From: Mesorhizobium sp.
GTDB taxonomy: Bacteria > Pseudomonadota > Alphaproteobacteria > Rhizobiales > Rhizobiaceae
Direction of reading: 5' to 3'
Assembly (NCBI RefSeq): GCF_023954305.1
Contig: NZ_JAMLIG010000001.1
Span: forward strand, 1,488,001-1,552,000
DNA length: 64,000 bases
Shown: one piece after another, positions 25,559 through 36,288 of the stretch
How the letters are laid out: each line of letters begins with the position of its first letter
Numbering within the stretch: position 1 is the first letter of the stretch
Notes under the pieces: generated by a model
What the model saw: the letters and a program-made list of their open reading frames with translations, nothing else
Databases searched by the model: none
Told to the model about the DNA's origin: nothing
Position numbers and translations under genes: made by a program

Positions 25559-26224
25559 ATGTCAATCTCGAATCCGAAACAGGCGCTCTATGAGCAGTTC
25601 GCACAGGTCGCCAAGGCGTTCGGCAACCCGCAGCGGCTCGAACTCGTGGAGCATTTGGCCCAAGGTCCGCGCAGCGTCGAGGCACTTGCGACGAAGCTTT
25701 CGCTTCCGGTTGCCAATGTTTCGCAGCACCTCCAGGCAATGCGCCGTGCTGGTCTCGTCACCTCTGAGCGGGACGGGAAGTTCGTCAATTACCGCCTGGC
25801 CGACGATGGCGTGCTCGATGCCTTCGCCGCCATCCGCTCCGTGGCCGAGAAGCACTCGGCGGAGGTCGAGCGGGTGGTGCGCGGCTGGTTCGACCGCCGG
25901 GACGACATGGAGCCAATCTCACGCGAGGAATTGGCGGCCCGGATGAGCGACGGCGCGGTCACCGTCATCGACGTCCGCCCGCCGGACGAATATTCGCTCG
26001 GCCATCTTCCCGGGGCGATCAACGTTCCGCTTGCGGATCTATCCGTCAGACTGGACGAATTCCAACCAGGGCGGGAAGTGGTCGCCTACTGCCGGGGGCC
26101 GTGGTGCGTGATGTCCTTCGAGGCGGTCGCGGCGCTCCGCCGGAAGGGCGTACCCGCGCGCAGACTCGAGGACGGGCTCCCGGAGTGGAAGGCAGCGGGG
26201 CTCGCCGTTGAAGCTGGCGCCTGA
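25559..26224 (+). CDS. ArsR-family repressor fused to a rhodanese domain
   Basis: A 221-residue fusion. Residues 8-95 are an ArsR winged helix (NPQRLELVEHLAQGPRSVEALATKL, then SQHLQAMRRAGLVTSERDG). Residues 118-220 are a rhodanese domain (VIDVRPPDEYSLGHLPGAINVPL) with catalytic Cys178 in YCRGPWC and a second Cys at 183. The CxxxxC loop suggests sulfane-sulfur or redox chemistry near the regulator. It is divergent from DsrE and an MFS pump over a palindromic operator. The ATG at 25559 was preferred over 25535 because it begins at the first conserved helix and does not overlap the operator. Confidence 0.88.
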   Translation: MSISNPKQALYEQFAQVAKAFGNPQRLELVEHLAQGPRSVEALATKLSLPVANVSQHLQAMRRAGLVTSERDGKFVNYRLADDGVLDAFAAIRSVAEKHSAEVERVVRGWFDRRDDMEPISREELAARMSDGAVTVIDVRPPDEYSLGHLPGAINVPLADLSVRLDEFQPGREVVAYCRGPWCVMSFEAVAALRRKGVPARRLEDGLPEWKAAGLAVEAGA

Positions 26225-26574
26225 TCGAATGTCTGCCGGCGGTCTTCCCATCTCGAAGCCGTCGGTCTGTTTACGGCCCCGATCCCGACGCACGGCAATA
26301 AGCCCCCATTGCGAACGCCGAGGCAGACTTGCCTTCGCCTGAAAGCGGACGTTGGCGTCTAAGGTCCAATGACGATCGCCTGGCACCCCATCACAATAAT
26401 TCGCAGTTCGGGGGAGAACTCGCGGAAGCCCCGCTCCTGGTTCGTCCAACTTCGTCGCGGTTGAACCTTCTCTCTGGACGGGAGGCATTGGCCCTGACGT
26501 CGAGCCTTCTCCATCCTCCGAAGGTCGATCTTTGGCAGTTGCCCCCGGCCCGGAGGCCGGAGGCTGTATCTGGG
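26225..26574. other. Convergent spacer without a recognised gene
   Basis: 350 bp between the ends of the ArsR-rhodanese and MFS genes. Frames cross it on both strands but none has a start with a ribosome binding site or family-like residues. I see no terminator hairpin that I would defend. Confidence 0.4.
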
Positions 26575-27798
26575 TCAGCCGACTGGGACGTCGGCGCTCT
26601 TGGCGTTACTCCGCACGAAGACCAGCGCGGCGGCACTCGCAAGGAGAGCCACCACCGCAGCGCCGAGGAAGGCCGCGCGGTACCCCGACAGCGCGTCCAT
26701 CGCCTCGTGCGGAGCACCGGACAATTGCGCGGCCGCGACCGAGACCATGACGGCGAGGCCAAGCGCGCCGCTGAGAGCAATCAGGCCTGTCACCATGACA
26801 GGTTTCACGCCAATGCGGCCGATCAAGGGGCCGGTGAACTTCACCATGAACGCCATGATGACGAGCGTCATCGGCAAGAGGGCGAGGCCCGATCCAAATG
26901 CCGACAGGTCGAGGACCTGTTGAAGATAGAGGTTGAGGAAGAACCACAGCGGGATCCAGGCGGCACCCAGAAGAGCCATGACGAGGTTGCCGACAGCAAG
27001 CCCCGGCGCGCGGAACAGCCGCAGCGGCAAAAGCGGATCGCGCGACGTCGCCTGCTGGATCAGGAAAAGCGCCAGCATCACCAGCGCGCCGCCAAGACAG
27101 AGGAGCGTCTGCGGTGCGAACCAGCCCACCTGTTCGGCCGTGACGATGCCATAGACGGCGGCCACGATCGCGCCGGTAACGAGGGCGGCATCGACCACGC
27201 CGATCTTGCCTCGCGACCTCGAAACGGTCGGCAGGACCGCCGGGCCGAGCGCCAGCACGGCAAGCCCGAGGGGGACGTTGACAAGAAAGGTCCATTCCCA
27301 GCTCATCCACTCGGTGATCACGCCGCCGAGAAAAACGCCGGCGGTGCCACCCGCAGCGGCCGAGGCGCCCCAGAAGCCGAAGGCGCGACCAAGCTCGGAG
27401 GGCTGCGCGCCGAAAAGGCGCATCAGAATCGACAGGGCGGCAGGCGCAATCAAGGCGGCGCCGACACCTTGCAGCGCGCGTCCTGTGAGCAGCATGACCT
27501 GGCTGTCAGCCAGACCCGCGAGCAGCGAGGAAGCGGTCAGGATGCCGAACCCGGTGAGGAAAATGCGCCGCGCGCCGAACACGTCGGCCAGCTTGCCTCC
27601 GAGCAGCAGGAGACCGCCGAAGGCGATCACATAAGCATTGAAGATCCAGCTCAGGCCGTCGTCGGTAAAGCCGAGATCGGCCTGGATGGCAGGAAGTGCG
27701 ACACCGATGATCGAGGTGTCGAGAATGACGATGAACTGCGCCGCGCACAATAGTGCGAGCGCCTTCCACCGCTTCGGATCGGGAGTTTGAAGTGACAT
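26575..27798 (-). CDS. MFS drug/metal exporter of the EmrB/QacA (DHA2) type, internally shortened
   Basis: A 407-residue proton-coupled exporter. The DHA2 signature is near the N-terminus (LDTSIIGVALPAI), with motif A-like GGKLADVFGARR and motif C-like GFWGASAAAGGTAGVFLGG. Family members are usually 460-500 residues. Here VTGLIALS runs directly into GALGLAVMVSVAAAQ near residue 343, omitting the segment normally between them (about two helices). The C-terminal GYRAAFLGAAVVALLA is normal. A CueR-type operator lies 65 bp upstream, so it appears to belong to the copper regulon. Confidence 0.83.
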   Translation of the reverse strand: MSLQTPDPKRWKALALLCAAQFIVILDTSIIGVALPAIQADLGFTDDGLSWIFNAYVIAFGGLLLLGGKLADVFGARRIFLTGFGILTASSLLAGLADSQVMLLTGRALQGVGAALIAPAALSILMRLFGAQPSELGRAFGFWGASAAAGGTAGVFLGGVITEWMSWEWTFLVNVPLGLAVLALGPAVLPTVSRSRGKIGVVDAALVTGAIVAAVYGIVTAEQVGWFAPQTLLCLGGALVMLALFLIQQATSRDPLLPLRLFRAPGLAVGNLVMALLGAAWIPLWFFLNLYLQQVLDLSAFGSGLALLPMTLVIMAFMVKFTGPLIGRIGVKPVMVTGLIALSGALGLAVMVSVAAAQLSGAPHEAMDALSGYRAAFLGAAVVALLASAAALVFVRSNAKSADVPVG

Positions 27799-27862
27799 GG
27801 AAGAAGGTCCCTGTTTGCAGTTGGACCGCAGCAGTTCGTGCGGCTGTAAAGCGTTGTCAGGC

Positions 27863-27883
27863 CTCCCATCATGGCAGGGTCAA
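27863..27883 (-). promoter_or_regulatory. CueR-type operator/promoter of the MFS gene
   Basis: On the minus strand a TTGACC -35 box (27883-27878) runs into the dyad CTGCCATGATGGGAG (27877-27863), one mismatch from perfect symmetry. The layout matches those of copA and copZ further along. A second, weaker CTCCCA/CAGGG dyad lies at 27889-27905. Confidence 0.6.
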
Positions 27884-28024
27884 CACCCCTCCCAGCTTGT
27901 CAGGGTACACGGCTGTGCATCTTTTTCAGTTTGGCAAATCGCGCGCGTCTCTTGTCTTGATATCCCTGTTTGGGAGACCGGAGAAGGCGAGGGAAGAAGT
28001 CGGGGCTATTGCGCAAAAAGCCTG

Positions 28025-28048
28025 TTGACCCTCCAATGGTGGGAGGGT
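28025..28048 (+). promoter_or_regulatory. CueR-type operator/promoter of the cueR-like gene
   Basis: TTGACC at 28025-28030 overlaps the dyad ACCCTCC-N7-GGAGGGT (28028-28048), the MerR-family arrangement in which the operator fills a long -35/-10 spacer. It is 50 bp before the regulator's start, suggesting autoregulation. Confidence 0.7.
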
Positions 28049-28097
28049 GCACAACAAATTTGAACCCGGCCTGGCCGGAAACGAAGGGAGCCACGGT

Positions 28098-28550
28098 ATG
28101 AATATTGGAGAAGCCTCGAAGGCGACCGGCATCTCGGTGAAGATGCTGCGCTACTACGAAGAGATCGGTCTCGTCCGCCCGGCATTGCGGGCCTATTCGG
28201 GCTATCGCGTCTATTCCGACAAGAACATCGCGATGCTGCTATTCGTGCGCCGCGCGCGCGACCTAGGCTTTCAGGTCAAGCAGATTGCCGCGCTTCTCGA
28301 CCTATGGCAGGACGGCAGCCGGGCCAGCGCCGATGTCAAGGCGCTGGCGCTCGATCATGTTCGCGAACTGGAGCATCGCCGCCGCGAACTCGACGAGATG
28401 ATCGGAACGCTCCAGCACCTCGCGCATCACTGCCACGGCGACAGCCGGCCCGACTGCCCGATCCTGAGCGGCCTTGGCGCTGCGGACGAGGCGCCGGCCA
28501 AGGCCGAGCGCAAGAAGGCGCCCCGCCGGAGCTTTGCCGTGGCCGGCTGA
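28098..28550 (+). CDS. cueR: Copper-responsive MerR-family regulator (CueR-like)
   Basis: A 150-residue MerR regulator. The winged helix spans 1-70 (MNIGEASKATGISVKMLRYYEEIGLVRP) and a long dimerisation helix spans 75-110. The metal loop CHGDSRPDC places Cys at residues 112 and 120, the same numbers and spacing as the Cu(I) ligands of E. coli CueR, and it is followed by the typical PIL. The C-terminal Lys/Arg/Ala tail is extra. It probably activates copA, copZ and the MFS gene through the four matching operators in this neighbourhood. Confidence 0.92.
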   Translation: MNIGEASKATGISVKMLRYYEEIGLVRPALRAYSGYRVYSDKNIAMLLFVRRARDLGFQVKQIAALLDLWQDGSRASADVKALALDHVRELEHRRRELDEMIGTLQHLAHHCHGDSRPDCPILSGLGAADEAPAKAERKKAPRRSFAVAG

Positions 28551-28609
28551 AGGGCCGTGCATTTGAGCGCCGCCGGAAAGGCGGTCCCCGGCCCGTCGGA
28601 GAGCACATC

Positions 28610-28830
28610 GTGAACGGCCGCTTCTGGACGACGCAGGTCACAGAGGCTCGGGCGGCGGAACACGAGGACTTCACGCGCAGCGGCCCGCTGCCTTTATTGT
28701 GCAGGAGTCCCGGCTTTCGCCGCGCGCGATGTTCTGCCGCGGCGAGGATCGCGCGGTGCTGACCCTCTGGCGGGGGGCGCGCCGCCCGCTCCATGTCCTA
28801 CGCCCCGGGGTCGGCGACCGAGGCCCCTGA
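28610..28830 (+). pseudogene. Remnant of an antibiotic-biosynthesis-monooxygenase-like gene
   Basis: A GTG-initiated frame reads NGRFWTTQVTEARAAEHEDF. After a frame change near 28700, another frame reads RAMFCRGEDRAVLTLWRGA. Both match by eye successive parts of small ABM-fold monooxygenases (FW..V......Y..F, then AVLT-LW), but no single frame spans them. The boundaries are approximate and the identification is by recollection of the family. Confidence 0.4.
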
Positions 28831-28898
28831 CAGTCCCCCAGTACCGCAGCGGGCAAGCGCCACGAGGGGTGACGCGCGCTGCATTCGCTGTTCTTGCC

Positions 28899-29192
28899 TC
28901 AGCCGGCGGCGACGAGGTCGCCGTGCATGGCGGTGGCGTCGGGTGTCAAGAAAACATCCGCGTGCAGATCGTGCCGTCTCAAGCCAAGCACCAGAACGAC
29001 CTCCTGCAAGGCCTCGATCATGGCTGGAGGGCCTGCCGTGTAGCAGGACCATCCGTCAAGGTCCGTCTGGTCGGTTCGGACCGCGGCATGAACGAACCCC
29101 GTGCGGCCGGACGTCGGCGCCGAGGGCGTGGAGAGGACCGGCGTCACGGTCATGTCGGGATGCAGCGTGGCAAGCCCGGCCAGGCGATGTTG
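28899..29192 (-). pseudogene. C-terminal remnant of a ferredoxin/flavin reductase-type oxidoreductase
   Basis: The minus-strand frame carries LATLHPDMTVTPVLS, SGRTGFVHAAV and YTAGPPAMIEAL, then LHADVFLTPD. This is the NAD-binding C-terminal end of FAD/NAD oxidoreductases of the phenol-hydroxylase-P5 type. The FAD- and ferredoxin-binding parts are missing, and the frame closes upstream at about 29200, where the MFS gene ends. An open frame from the ATG at 29153 could still yield 84 residues, but a functional product is unlikely. Confidence 0.6.
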
Positions 29193-29204
29193 AGAAGAGT
29201 GACG

Positions 29205-30509
29205 TCAGGCATTTCGAGAGTCTCCATTGCAGGAGAGGGTGCATTCCGGCGCGCAGGGGACGATGCCGGTGCCGCTTGCTGCGACGCAGGTGCAGAGCGT
29301 TTCAGCGAGGGAAGCAGCCGGGCGGTTGGGAATGCGGTTGAAGGCCATGAGACCCAGCACCGCCGACAGGACCGGCGCCACGAAGGCGAGCAGCAGCGCA
29401 GCGCCGATGCCGATTTGGACCTGCAGCGCTCCGACGCCGAAATAGAGCAGCCCGGCGAGCGCGGAGCCGATACCGAAGACCATCCCGGATGCCGTCGCGC
29501 CTGAGCGGGGCGCAAGGTCTTGCGCCGCCACGACGAGGATCGGGGTCGCGGCGTAGCTGAGTGCGCCAGCGGCGGAGAGTAGCACGGTGAACCCAGCGGT
29601 AGCTGGCGAAAGCCAGAGCAGCCCGAGAAAGGCCGGAACACTGGCCGCCAGAACGGCCGCGAGAAGCCATGCGCGGGAAACTCTGGTCGCCAGGAGGCCG
29701 ACGCCGATCCCTCCTGCCGCTGCGGCGAGAGAGAACGTGCTGAGCGTTCCGGCGATCGCGGGGTCTGTGTCCGACAGGCCATGCCGCTCAATCAGAAACA
29801 GGGGTAGGCCGTTCAGGACGGCGGTGGCCGGAAGAAAGGCCAGGGCGGCAGCGAGCGTGACCACGCCGACCGGCCCCCACACGAGCGTCCAGTCGAAGCG
29901 CCGGACCGCGTTTGCGGCGGACACCTCGCGCTTCCGATCGCCTGTGGCGCATGCCAGGATCACCGTAGCGGCGAGAATGCCGGGCGCCGCGAGGACGAGC
30001 GGTAGCGCCGCACCGGCCAGATCGCGCGCGGTCGACAAGAGCGAAGGGCCTGCCGCGTAGCCCAGCATTCCGCCGGCCGCGAAAAGAGCGACCGCGAGTT
30101 CTGGCCGTGCGGTTCCGCGCCGTACCAGCATCGAACCGGCCGGGTGAATGGCAGCCGACCCAAGGCCCGCGATGGCGACCAGGACGAAGAGCAGCGGCAC
30201 ACTTGGGGCCACGACGAGCAGGCTGAGAAGCACCGCGCTGAACAGGACGCTGGCGGCGGTGACCGACACTTCGCCGAAATGATCGGACAGCCGTCCGAGA
30301 AACGGGCCGGGCAGCGAGGCCGACAGCGCGAAGATCGCGACAAGCGCAGCCAGCGTCATCTCGTCCAGCCCAAGCTGGAGGTGAAACATTGGCAGCAACG
30401 CCGGCACGAAGGCCGTATAGGCATCGTTGACCGTATGGCCGAGCGTACCGAGAATCAGGAACCGGCGTCCTGTATCGGCGCCCGGCGCTGCAAGGGTCAG
30501 AGCGGCCAT
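29205..30509 (-). CDS. MFS transporter (fosmidomycin-resistance-like)
   Basis: A 434-residue transporter of about twelve helices. The N-terminal LGHTVNDAYTAFVPALLPMF is characteristic of the Fsr subfamily, as is GLGSAAIHPAGSMLVRRG. The last ~30 residues are hydrophilic and contain five Cys, which is unusual and could bind metal or be read-through into non-family sequence. The ATG at 30509 overlaps the end of the glutaredoxin gene by 13 bp, so the two are coupled. Confidence 0.85.
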   Translation of the reverse strand: MAALTLAAPGADTGRRFLILGTLGHTVNDAYTAFVPALLPMFHLQLGLDEMTLAALVAIFALSASLPGPFLGRLSDHFGEVSVTAASVLFSAVLLSLLVVAPSVPLLFVLVAIAGLGSAAIHPAGSMLVRRGTARPELAVALFAAGGMLGYAAGPSLLSTARDLAGAALPLVLAAPGILAATVILACATGDRKREVSAANAVRRFDWTLVWGPVGVVTLAAALAFLPATAVLNGLPLFLIERHGLSDTDPAIAGTLSTFSLAAAAGGIGVGLLATRVSRAWLLAAVLAASVPAFLGLLWLSPATAGFTVLLSAAGALSYAATPILVVAAQDLAPRSGATASGMVFGIGSALAGLLYFGVGALQVQIGIGAALLLAFVAPVLSAVLGLMAFNRIPNRPAASLAETLCTCVAASGTGIVPCAPECTLSCNGDSRNA

Positions 30510-30757
30510 TTCCCCACTTCCCTTAGCCGGGACTCGATCCGGGGCTTCTGATCCCAGAAGGTGCCGTAGGTGAACCAGTCGCCGATCTCGGTGATCGGGG
30601 CGACGCGGACGCCGAACCGGTGCTTGGCCTCGTCCATCACGGCCTGGTCGGTGAGGTCGCGTTCGGCGTAGGCGATGCCGAGGCGGCCAAGCCACGCCTT
30701 GAGCGCACGGCAGTCGGAGCATGTCGGGGTGGAATAAACGGTGACGGTAGCATTCAT
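30497..30757 (-). CDS. Glutaredoxin-like thiol protein
   Basis: An 86-residue thioredoxin-fold protein. VTVYSTPTCSDCRALKAWL holds the CxxC active site at residues 13-16, and VAPITEIGDW carries the cis-Pro equivalent. The length is that of NrdH or small glutaredoxins. GAGAAG-like purines precede the start at 30757. Coupling to an MFS pump and adjacency to copA suggest a role in thiol or copper stress (inference). Confidence 0.87.
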   Translation of the reverse strand: MNATVTVYSTPTCSDCRALKAWLGRLGIAYAERDLTDQAVMDEAKHRFGVRVAPITEIGDWFTYGTFWDQKPRIESRLREVGKWPL

Positions 30758-30825
30758 AGCTCTTCTCCTTGGCAGGGTCGAAAGGAATGGGGTGCGTTCC
30801 CGTCCGTGCCGGGGACGCGTTGCGA

Positions 30826-33309
<2,484 letters not shown>

Positions 33310-33353
33310 GGCTGATTCCCTTCGGATTCATCGGATGCGCCAACACATGGGAT

Positions 33354-33374
33354 CTCCCATGTTGGGAGGGTCAA
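33354..33374 (-). promoter_or_regulatory. CueR-type operator/promoter of copA
   Basis: On the minus strand, TTGACC (33374-33369) is followed by the perfect dyad CTCCCAACATGGGAG (33368-33354). The start codon is 45 bp further on. This is the MerR-family layout. Confidence 0.75.
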
Positions 33375-33482
33375 GCGGCGTTTTTCGATTTTCTTCGATC
33401 GCCTCCCGCCTCATGGGCGATCGGGCCAGCAGGCCCGCGCAAAGCCGCTCGGAGCGGGGCGAAAAAAGTCGTGAGAGAGCCC

Positions 33483-33503
33483 TTGACCCTCCCATGCTGG
33501 GAG
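33483..33503 (+). promoter_or_regulatory. CueR-type operator/promoter of the copZ-like gene
   Basis: TTGACC (33483-33488) is followed by the perfect dyad CTCCCATGCTGGGAG (33489-33503). It is the same arrangement as at copA, in the opposite direction. Confidence 0.75.
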
Positions 33504-33545
33504 CGCCCACGTCTGGTGTCGCCAAGCAAAACAAAGGAGGCAAAG

Positions 33546-33746
33546 ATGCAATTCCACATCGAGAACATGACCTGCTTCGGCTGCGCCCGCAGCGTGACGA
33601 AGGCGATCCAGTCGGTCGACAAGGCCGCCGTGGTCACGGCCGATCCGGAGAATCGCAAGATCGAGGTCGAGACCTCGGCCGCGCGCGCCGAGATCGAGGC
33701 CATTCTTGCCGAGGCGGGCTATCCCGCCCTGCGCGATGCCGCGTGA
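33546..33746 (+). CDS. copZ: CopZ-like copper chaperone (HMA domain)
   Basis: A 66-residue single HMA domain with the metal site MTCFGCARS at residues 8-16 and the fold pattern beta-alpha-beta-beta-alpha-beta. It would carry Cu(I) to CopA in the cytosol. AAAGGAGG lies just before the ATG at 33546. It is divergent from copA under its own CueR-type operator. The second half is more acidic than typical CopZ. Confidence 0.9.
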   Translation: MQFHIENMTCFGCARSVTKAIQSVDKAAVVTADPENRKIEVETSAARAEIEAILAEAGYPALRDAA

Positions 33747-33757
33747 CGGAGGTGGCG

Positions 33758-33922
33758 ATGTCCCGCCTCTCGACTGCGTTTCTTGCGACGGCTTCGGCCG
33801 CCGCAGTGACGCTCGCCGTGATCCAGGTGCAGTTTGCTTCGACTGACCCGAAAGCGGTCGAGGCGATCGCCCAGACCACTCACGAGGTTGCGCCCTCTGG
33901 TCCTGCGCATTCGGGGCACTGA
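33758..33922 (+). CDS. Small secreted or membrane-anchored hypothetical protein
   Basis: A 54-residue product with one hydrophobic N-terminal segment (LSTAFLATASAAAVTLAVIQ) followed by a short polar tail ending HSGH. GGAGG lies upstream, and a GTG at 33743 overlapping the copZ stop is an alternative start. The position right after copZ suggests co-expression. No family recognised. Confidence 0.5.
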   Translation: MSRLSTAFLATASAAAVTLAVIQVQFASTDPKAVEAIAQTTHEVAPSGPAHSGH

Positions 33923-34138
33923 TCCCGAACGCATGGAGTCGCCCCTATCGGGGGCGGCTCATGCGATGGGCTTGCGCTGGAACGGGCAGGCGTTCCGCGC
34001 CCCTCAGTTTCCGACCGCGAGGCCGATGCTGTCGTCGGCGGGTCGGAACTTCGCGGCGCTCGGAATGTTTCGGTGGGCGCGAGTTGATCGCGCTCCCAAC
34101 GCGACCCCTTATCCGCTTTGGGCTGTAGCCTAACAGCG

Positions 34139-34414
34139 ATGATAACGCGCAGAGCTCGGGTGCTTCGAATGCTGAAATTCTGGATCGACGTCGCGATGCT
34201 TGGCTTTGAGGCGCAACAGGTGATGTGGCTGCGGGCCATGAGGATCGCCGGCGGCGGAAAGCGGGGGCATCGCGAAGCTCGGCTGATGGTAAGCGAGAAA
34301 GCGGTCGCGACTGTCCAGGCCGCGGGCGCCATCGCAACGGGCGCACATCCCGAGAAAGTCGTTCAGTCCATTCGATCGAAGGTTCGGGCGAACAAACGTC
34401 GGTTGTCACGATAG
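34139..34414 (+). CDS. Small helical hypothetical protein
   Basis: A product of up to 91 residues. The stretch LGFEAQQVMWLRAMRIAGGG followed by EARLMVSEKAVATVQAAGA looks like the short phasin-like or amphipathic helical proteins common in Rhizobiales, rich in Ala and with a basic C-terminus. The start is uncertain (34139 or 34169), as neither has a clear ribosome binding site. Function unknown. Confidence 0.45.
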   Translation: MITRRARVLRMLKFWIDVAMLGFEAQQVMWLRAMRIAGGGKRGHREARLMVSEKAVATVQAAGAIATGAHPEKVVQSIRSKVRANKRRLSR

Positions 34415-34504
34415 CGGTATTAGCGGACCGCACGTTTGCACTTCGGCGCGTCAGCGATATCGGCTGACCTGGTCGACCGAGGTCATCGCAATCGCGCCGG
34501 TGCA

Positions 34505-35500
34505 CTATTCGACGATCAGTTTACCGATCAGCCCCTTGGCTACGCGCGGCAGAGCATGGTCGACAAGAGCATACTCTCCGGAAACGTCCAGCGTCATGTC
34601 GACCACGGTAGCGCCACCCGGCGGCACCGTCACCGTCTGCACGTCCAGAAGCGGCGGGCTCGACAGCGACGCCAGCTGGTACGTCCGGTCGAAGATCTCG
34701 CCGATCACATGGAAGCTCGAGGTCTGGCCTGGACCGCCAACCCCGAAGTAGATGCGAACGCTCTCGCCGACCTTGGCCTTCAAGGCCCCGTCGTCCAGGA
34801 GAGCGCCGACCGCACCATTGAAGACATAATATTCGGGGGCCTCGGCGTGCATCTTGGCAACGTCGAACCCCTGCATTCCGTCGGCGCCGAAGGCAGCCTT
34901 CGTGTAGATTTCGCCCTGGACCACGTAGAACTCGCGGTCGACCGGCGGCAGCGGCGCCTCCGGTTCGACAAGGATCAGGCCATACATGCCATTGGCGATG
35001 TGCTGGGCCGCCTCAGGCACGGCACAGTGATAGACGTATAGACCCGGCTTCAACGCCTTGAAGGAAAAGTTCCTGGTCTCACCGGGCGCCGCTTCGGTGG
35101 CGAAGTGGCCTCCGCCAGGTGCCGTCGCCGCGTGGAAGTCGACGCTGTGCTTTTCGCTGCTGTCGCCACGGTTGGTGAGAGTCACCTCAACCGTGTCTCC
35201 GACTCTCGCCCGGACGAACGGACCCGGCACCTTGGTGCCGAAGGTCCAGTAGTGATAGGCCGCACCATCGGCCAGCCGACCCGTTACCTCGACGGTCTCG
35301 AGGTTGACCTTGACCGTCTGCGGCGGACGCAGACCGATCGGCGCAGGAAGGTCATCGGCAGCGCGCGCGATATCGAGCGGCGCCTCGGCGGTTCCATTCT
35401 CCGCCGGGTGCTCGTGCGTGCCTCCGCCCCAGGCGTTGCCGGCCGCGAGGCCAAGGAGTGCAGCCGCGGCCACGTACGGATTTGTCCGGAGTTTTTTCAT
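34505..35500 (-). CDS. nirK: Copper-containing nitrite reductase
   Basis: A 331-residue two-cupredoxin enzyme reducing nitrite to nitric oxide in the periplasm. A signal peptide spans about 1-24. All ligands are visible. The type 1 copper site is His118, Cys159, His167 and Met172; the type 2 site is His123, His158 and His315. The catalytic Asp121 and His264 are present too. FHVIGEIFD and LVDHALPR identify the class II (AniA-like) form. GGAAGG precedes the ATG at 35500, and an FNR/NnrR-type box lies about 60 bp upstream. No other denitrification gene is in the window, so nitrite detoxification or a link to copper stress is possible. Confidence 0.92.
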   Translation of the reverse strand: MKKLRTNPYVAAAALLGLAAGNAWGGGTHEHPAENGTAEAPLDIARAADDLPAPIGLRPPQTVKVNLETVEVTGRLADGAAYHYWTFGTKVPGPFVRARVGDTVEVTLTNRGDSSEKHSVDFHAATAPGGGHFATEAAPGETRNFSFKALKPGLYVYHCAVPEAAQHIANGMYGLILVEPEAPLPPVDREFYVVQGEIYTKAAFGADGMQGFDVAKMHAEAPEYYVFNGAVGALLDDGALKAKVGESVRIYFGVGGPGQTSSFHVIGEIFDRTYQLASLSSPPLLDVQTVTVPPGGATVVDMTLDVSGEYALVDHALPRVAKGLIGKLIVE

Positions 35501-35557
35501 CGGGATGACCTTCCAAGTGGACTGCGAGCACCAAACCACCCTGGAATCGCCCGTTCG

Positions 35558-35571
35558 TTGTGCCACATCAA
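35558..35571 (-). promoter_or_regulatory. FNR/NnrR-type box upstream of nirK
   Basis: On the minus strand TTGATGTGGCACAA: one perfect TTGAT half-site, N4, and a weaker CACAA half-site. Centred at about -41 from a start near 35524, it would suit activation of nirK under low oxygen or nitric oxide. Confidence 0.5.
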
Positions 35572-35704
35572 AGAGCAGCGCGGTCGAGACCTTCAAGTAT
35601 CGGAAGGCTACCGGGTCGATTGACGTCCGAAACACCACCGCTCCGAGCCATCGCGTTGTGATATACCGCCAACTCATGCGCGACGATCAACGGAATCTCA
35701 TCGA

Positions 35705-36205
35705 ATGACGTCACCAGGAACGGGCGGCGGTCCACCGGAGACCGGAAGATGGTCCGCCCCGCCGATACCCGAGATCCCGGTCGCCCTCTTCTCGTTCCTT
35801 CTGCACTTCGTGTGGGAGTTCCTGCAGGTGCCCACATTTGCCGGAATGGCGGCAATGTCACACTGGGACGGCATCAAATTCTGCACGGCGGCGACTTTGG
35901 GGGATGTGGGATTCGCCCTGATTGCGTTCTGGGCGGCAAGCGTCGTAGCCGGCAGCCGTCAATGGATTCAAGAGAAGCGGCGTGTCCCGTTCATGGTGTT
36001 CATCGCAGTCGGAATAGCCCTCACGGTCGGTTTCGAGTATTACCACACGACCATAAGCCATCGGTGGTCCTACTCCGAACTCATGCCGCTCGTCCCACCG
36101 CTCGGCACCGGACTGAGCCCGCTCGTCCAGTGGATCGTCATTCCTCCGCTCGTTCTCTGGCTCACACGGCGGCACCTGCACGGAACGAGGGTTCCCCGCG
36201 CCTGA
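35705..36205 (+). CDS. Four-helix integral membrane protein of unknown function
   Basis: A 166-residue protein with about four transmembrane segments (VALFSFLLHFVWEFLQVPTF, GFALIAFWAASVVAG, FMVFIAVGIALTVGFEYYH, WIVIPPLVLWL). Conserved-looking polar residues (H, W, E) sit inside the helices, which could bind a cofactor or metal. It is divergent from nirK. No family recognised with confidence. Confidence 0.65.
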   Translation: MTSPGTGGGPPETGRWSAPPIPEIPVALFSFLLHFVWEFLQVPTFAGMAAMSHWDGIKFCTAATLGDVGFALIAFWAASVVAGSRQWIQEKRRVPFMVFIAVGIALTVGFEYYHTTISHRWSYSELMPLVPPLGTGLSPLVQWIVIPPLVLWLTRRHLHGTRVPRA

Positions 36206-36288
36206 GGATGATCACATTTCTGTTGTATCCGGATCAAATAGGCGGCGCACCTTGACCTTTGCCCGCGTTTTGTGGCGAAGCTGAAAAC

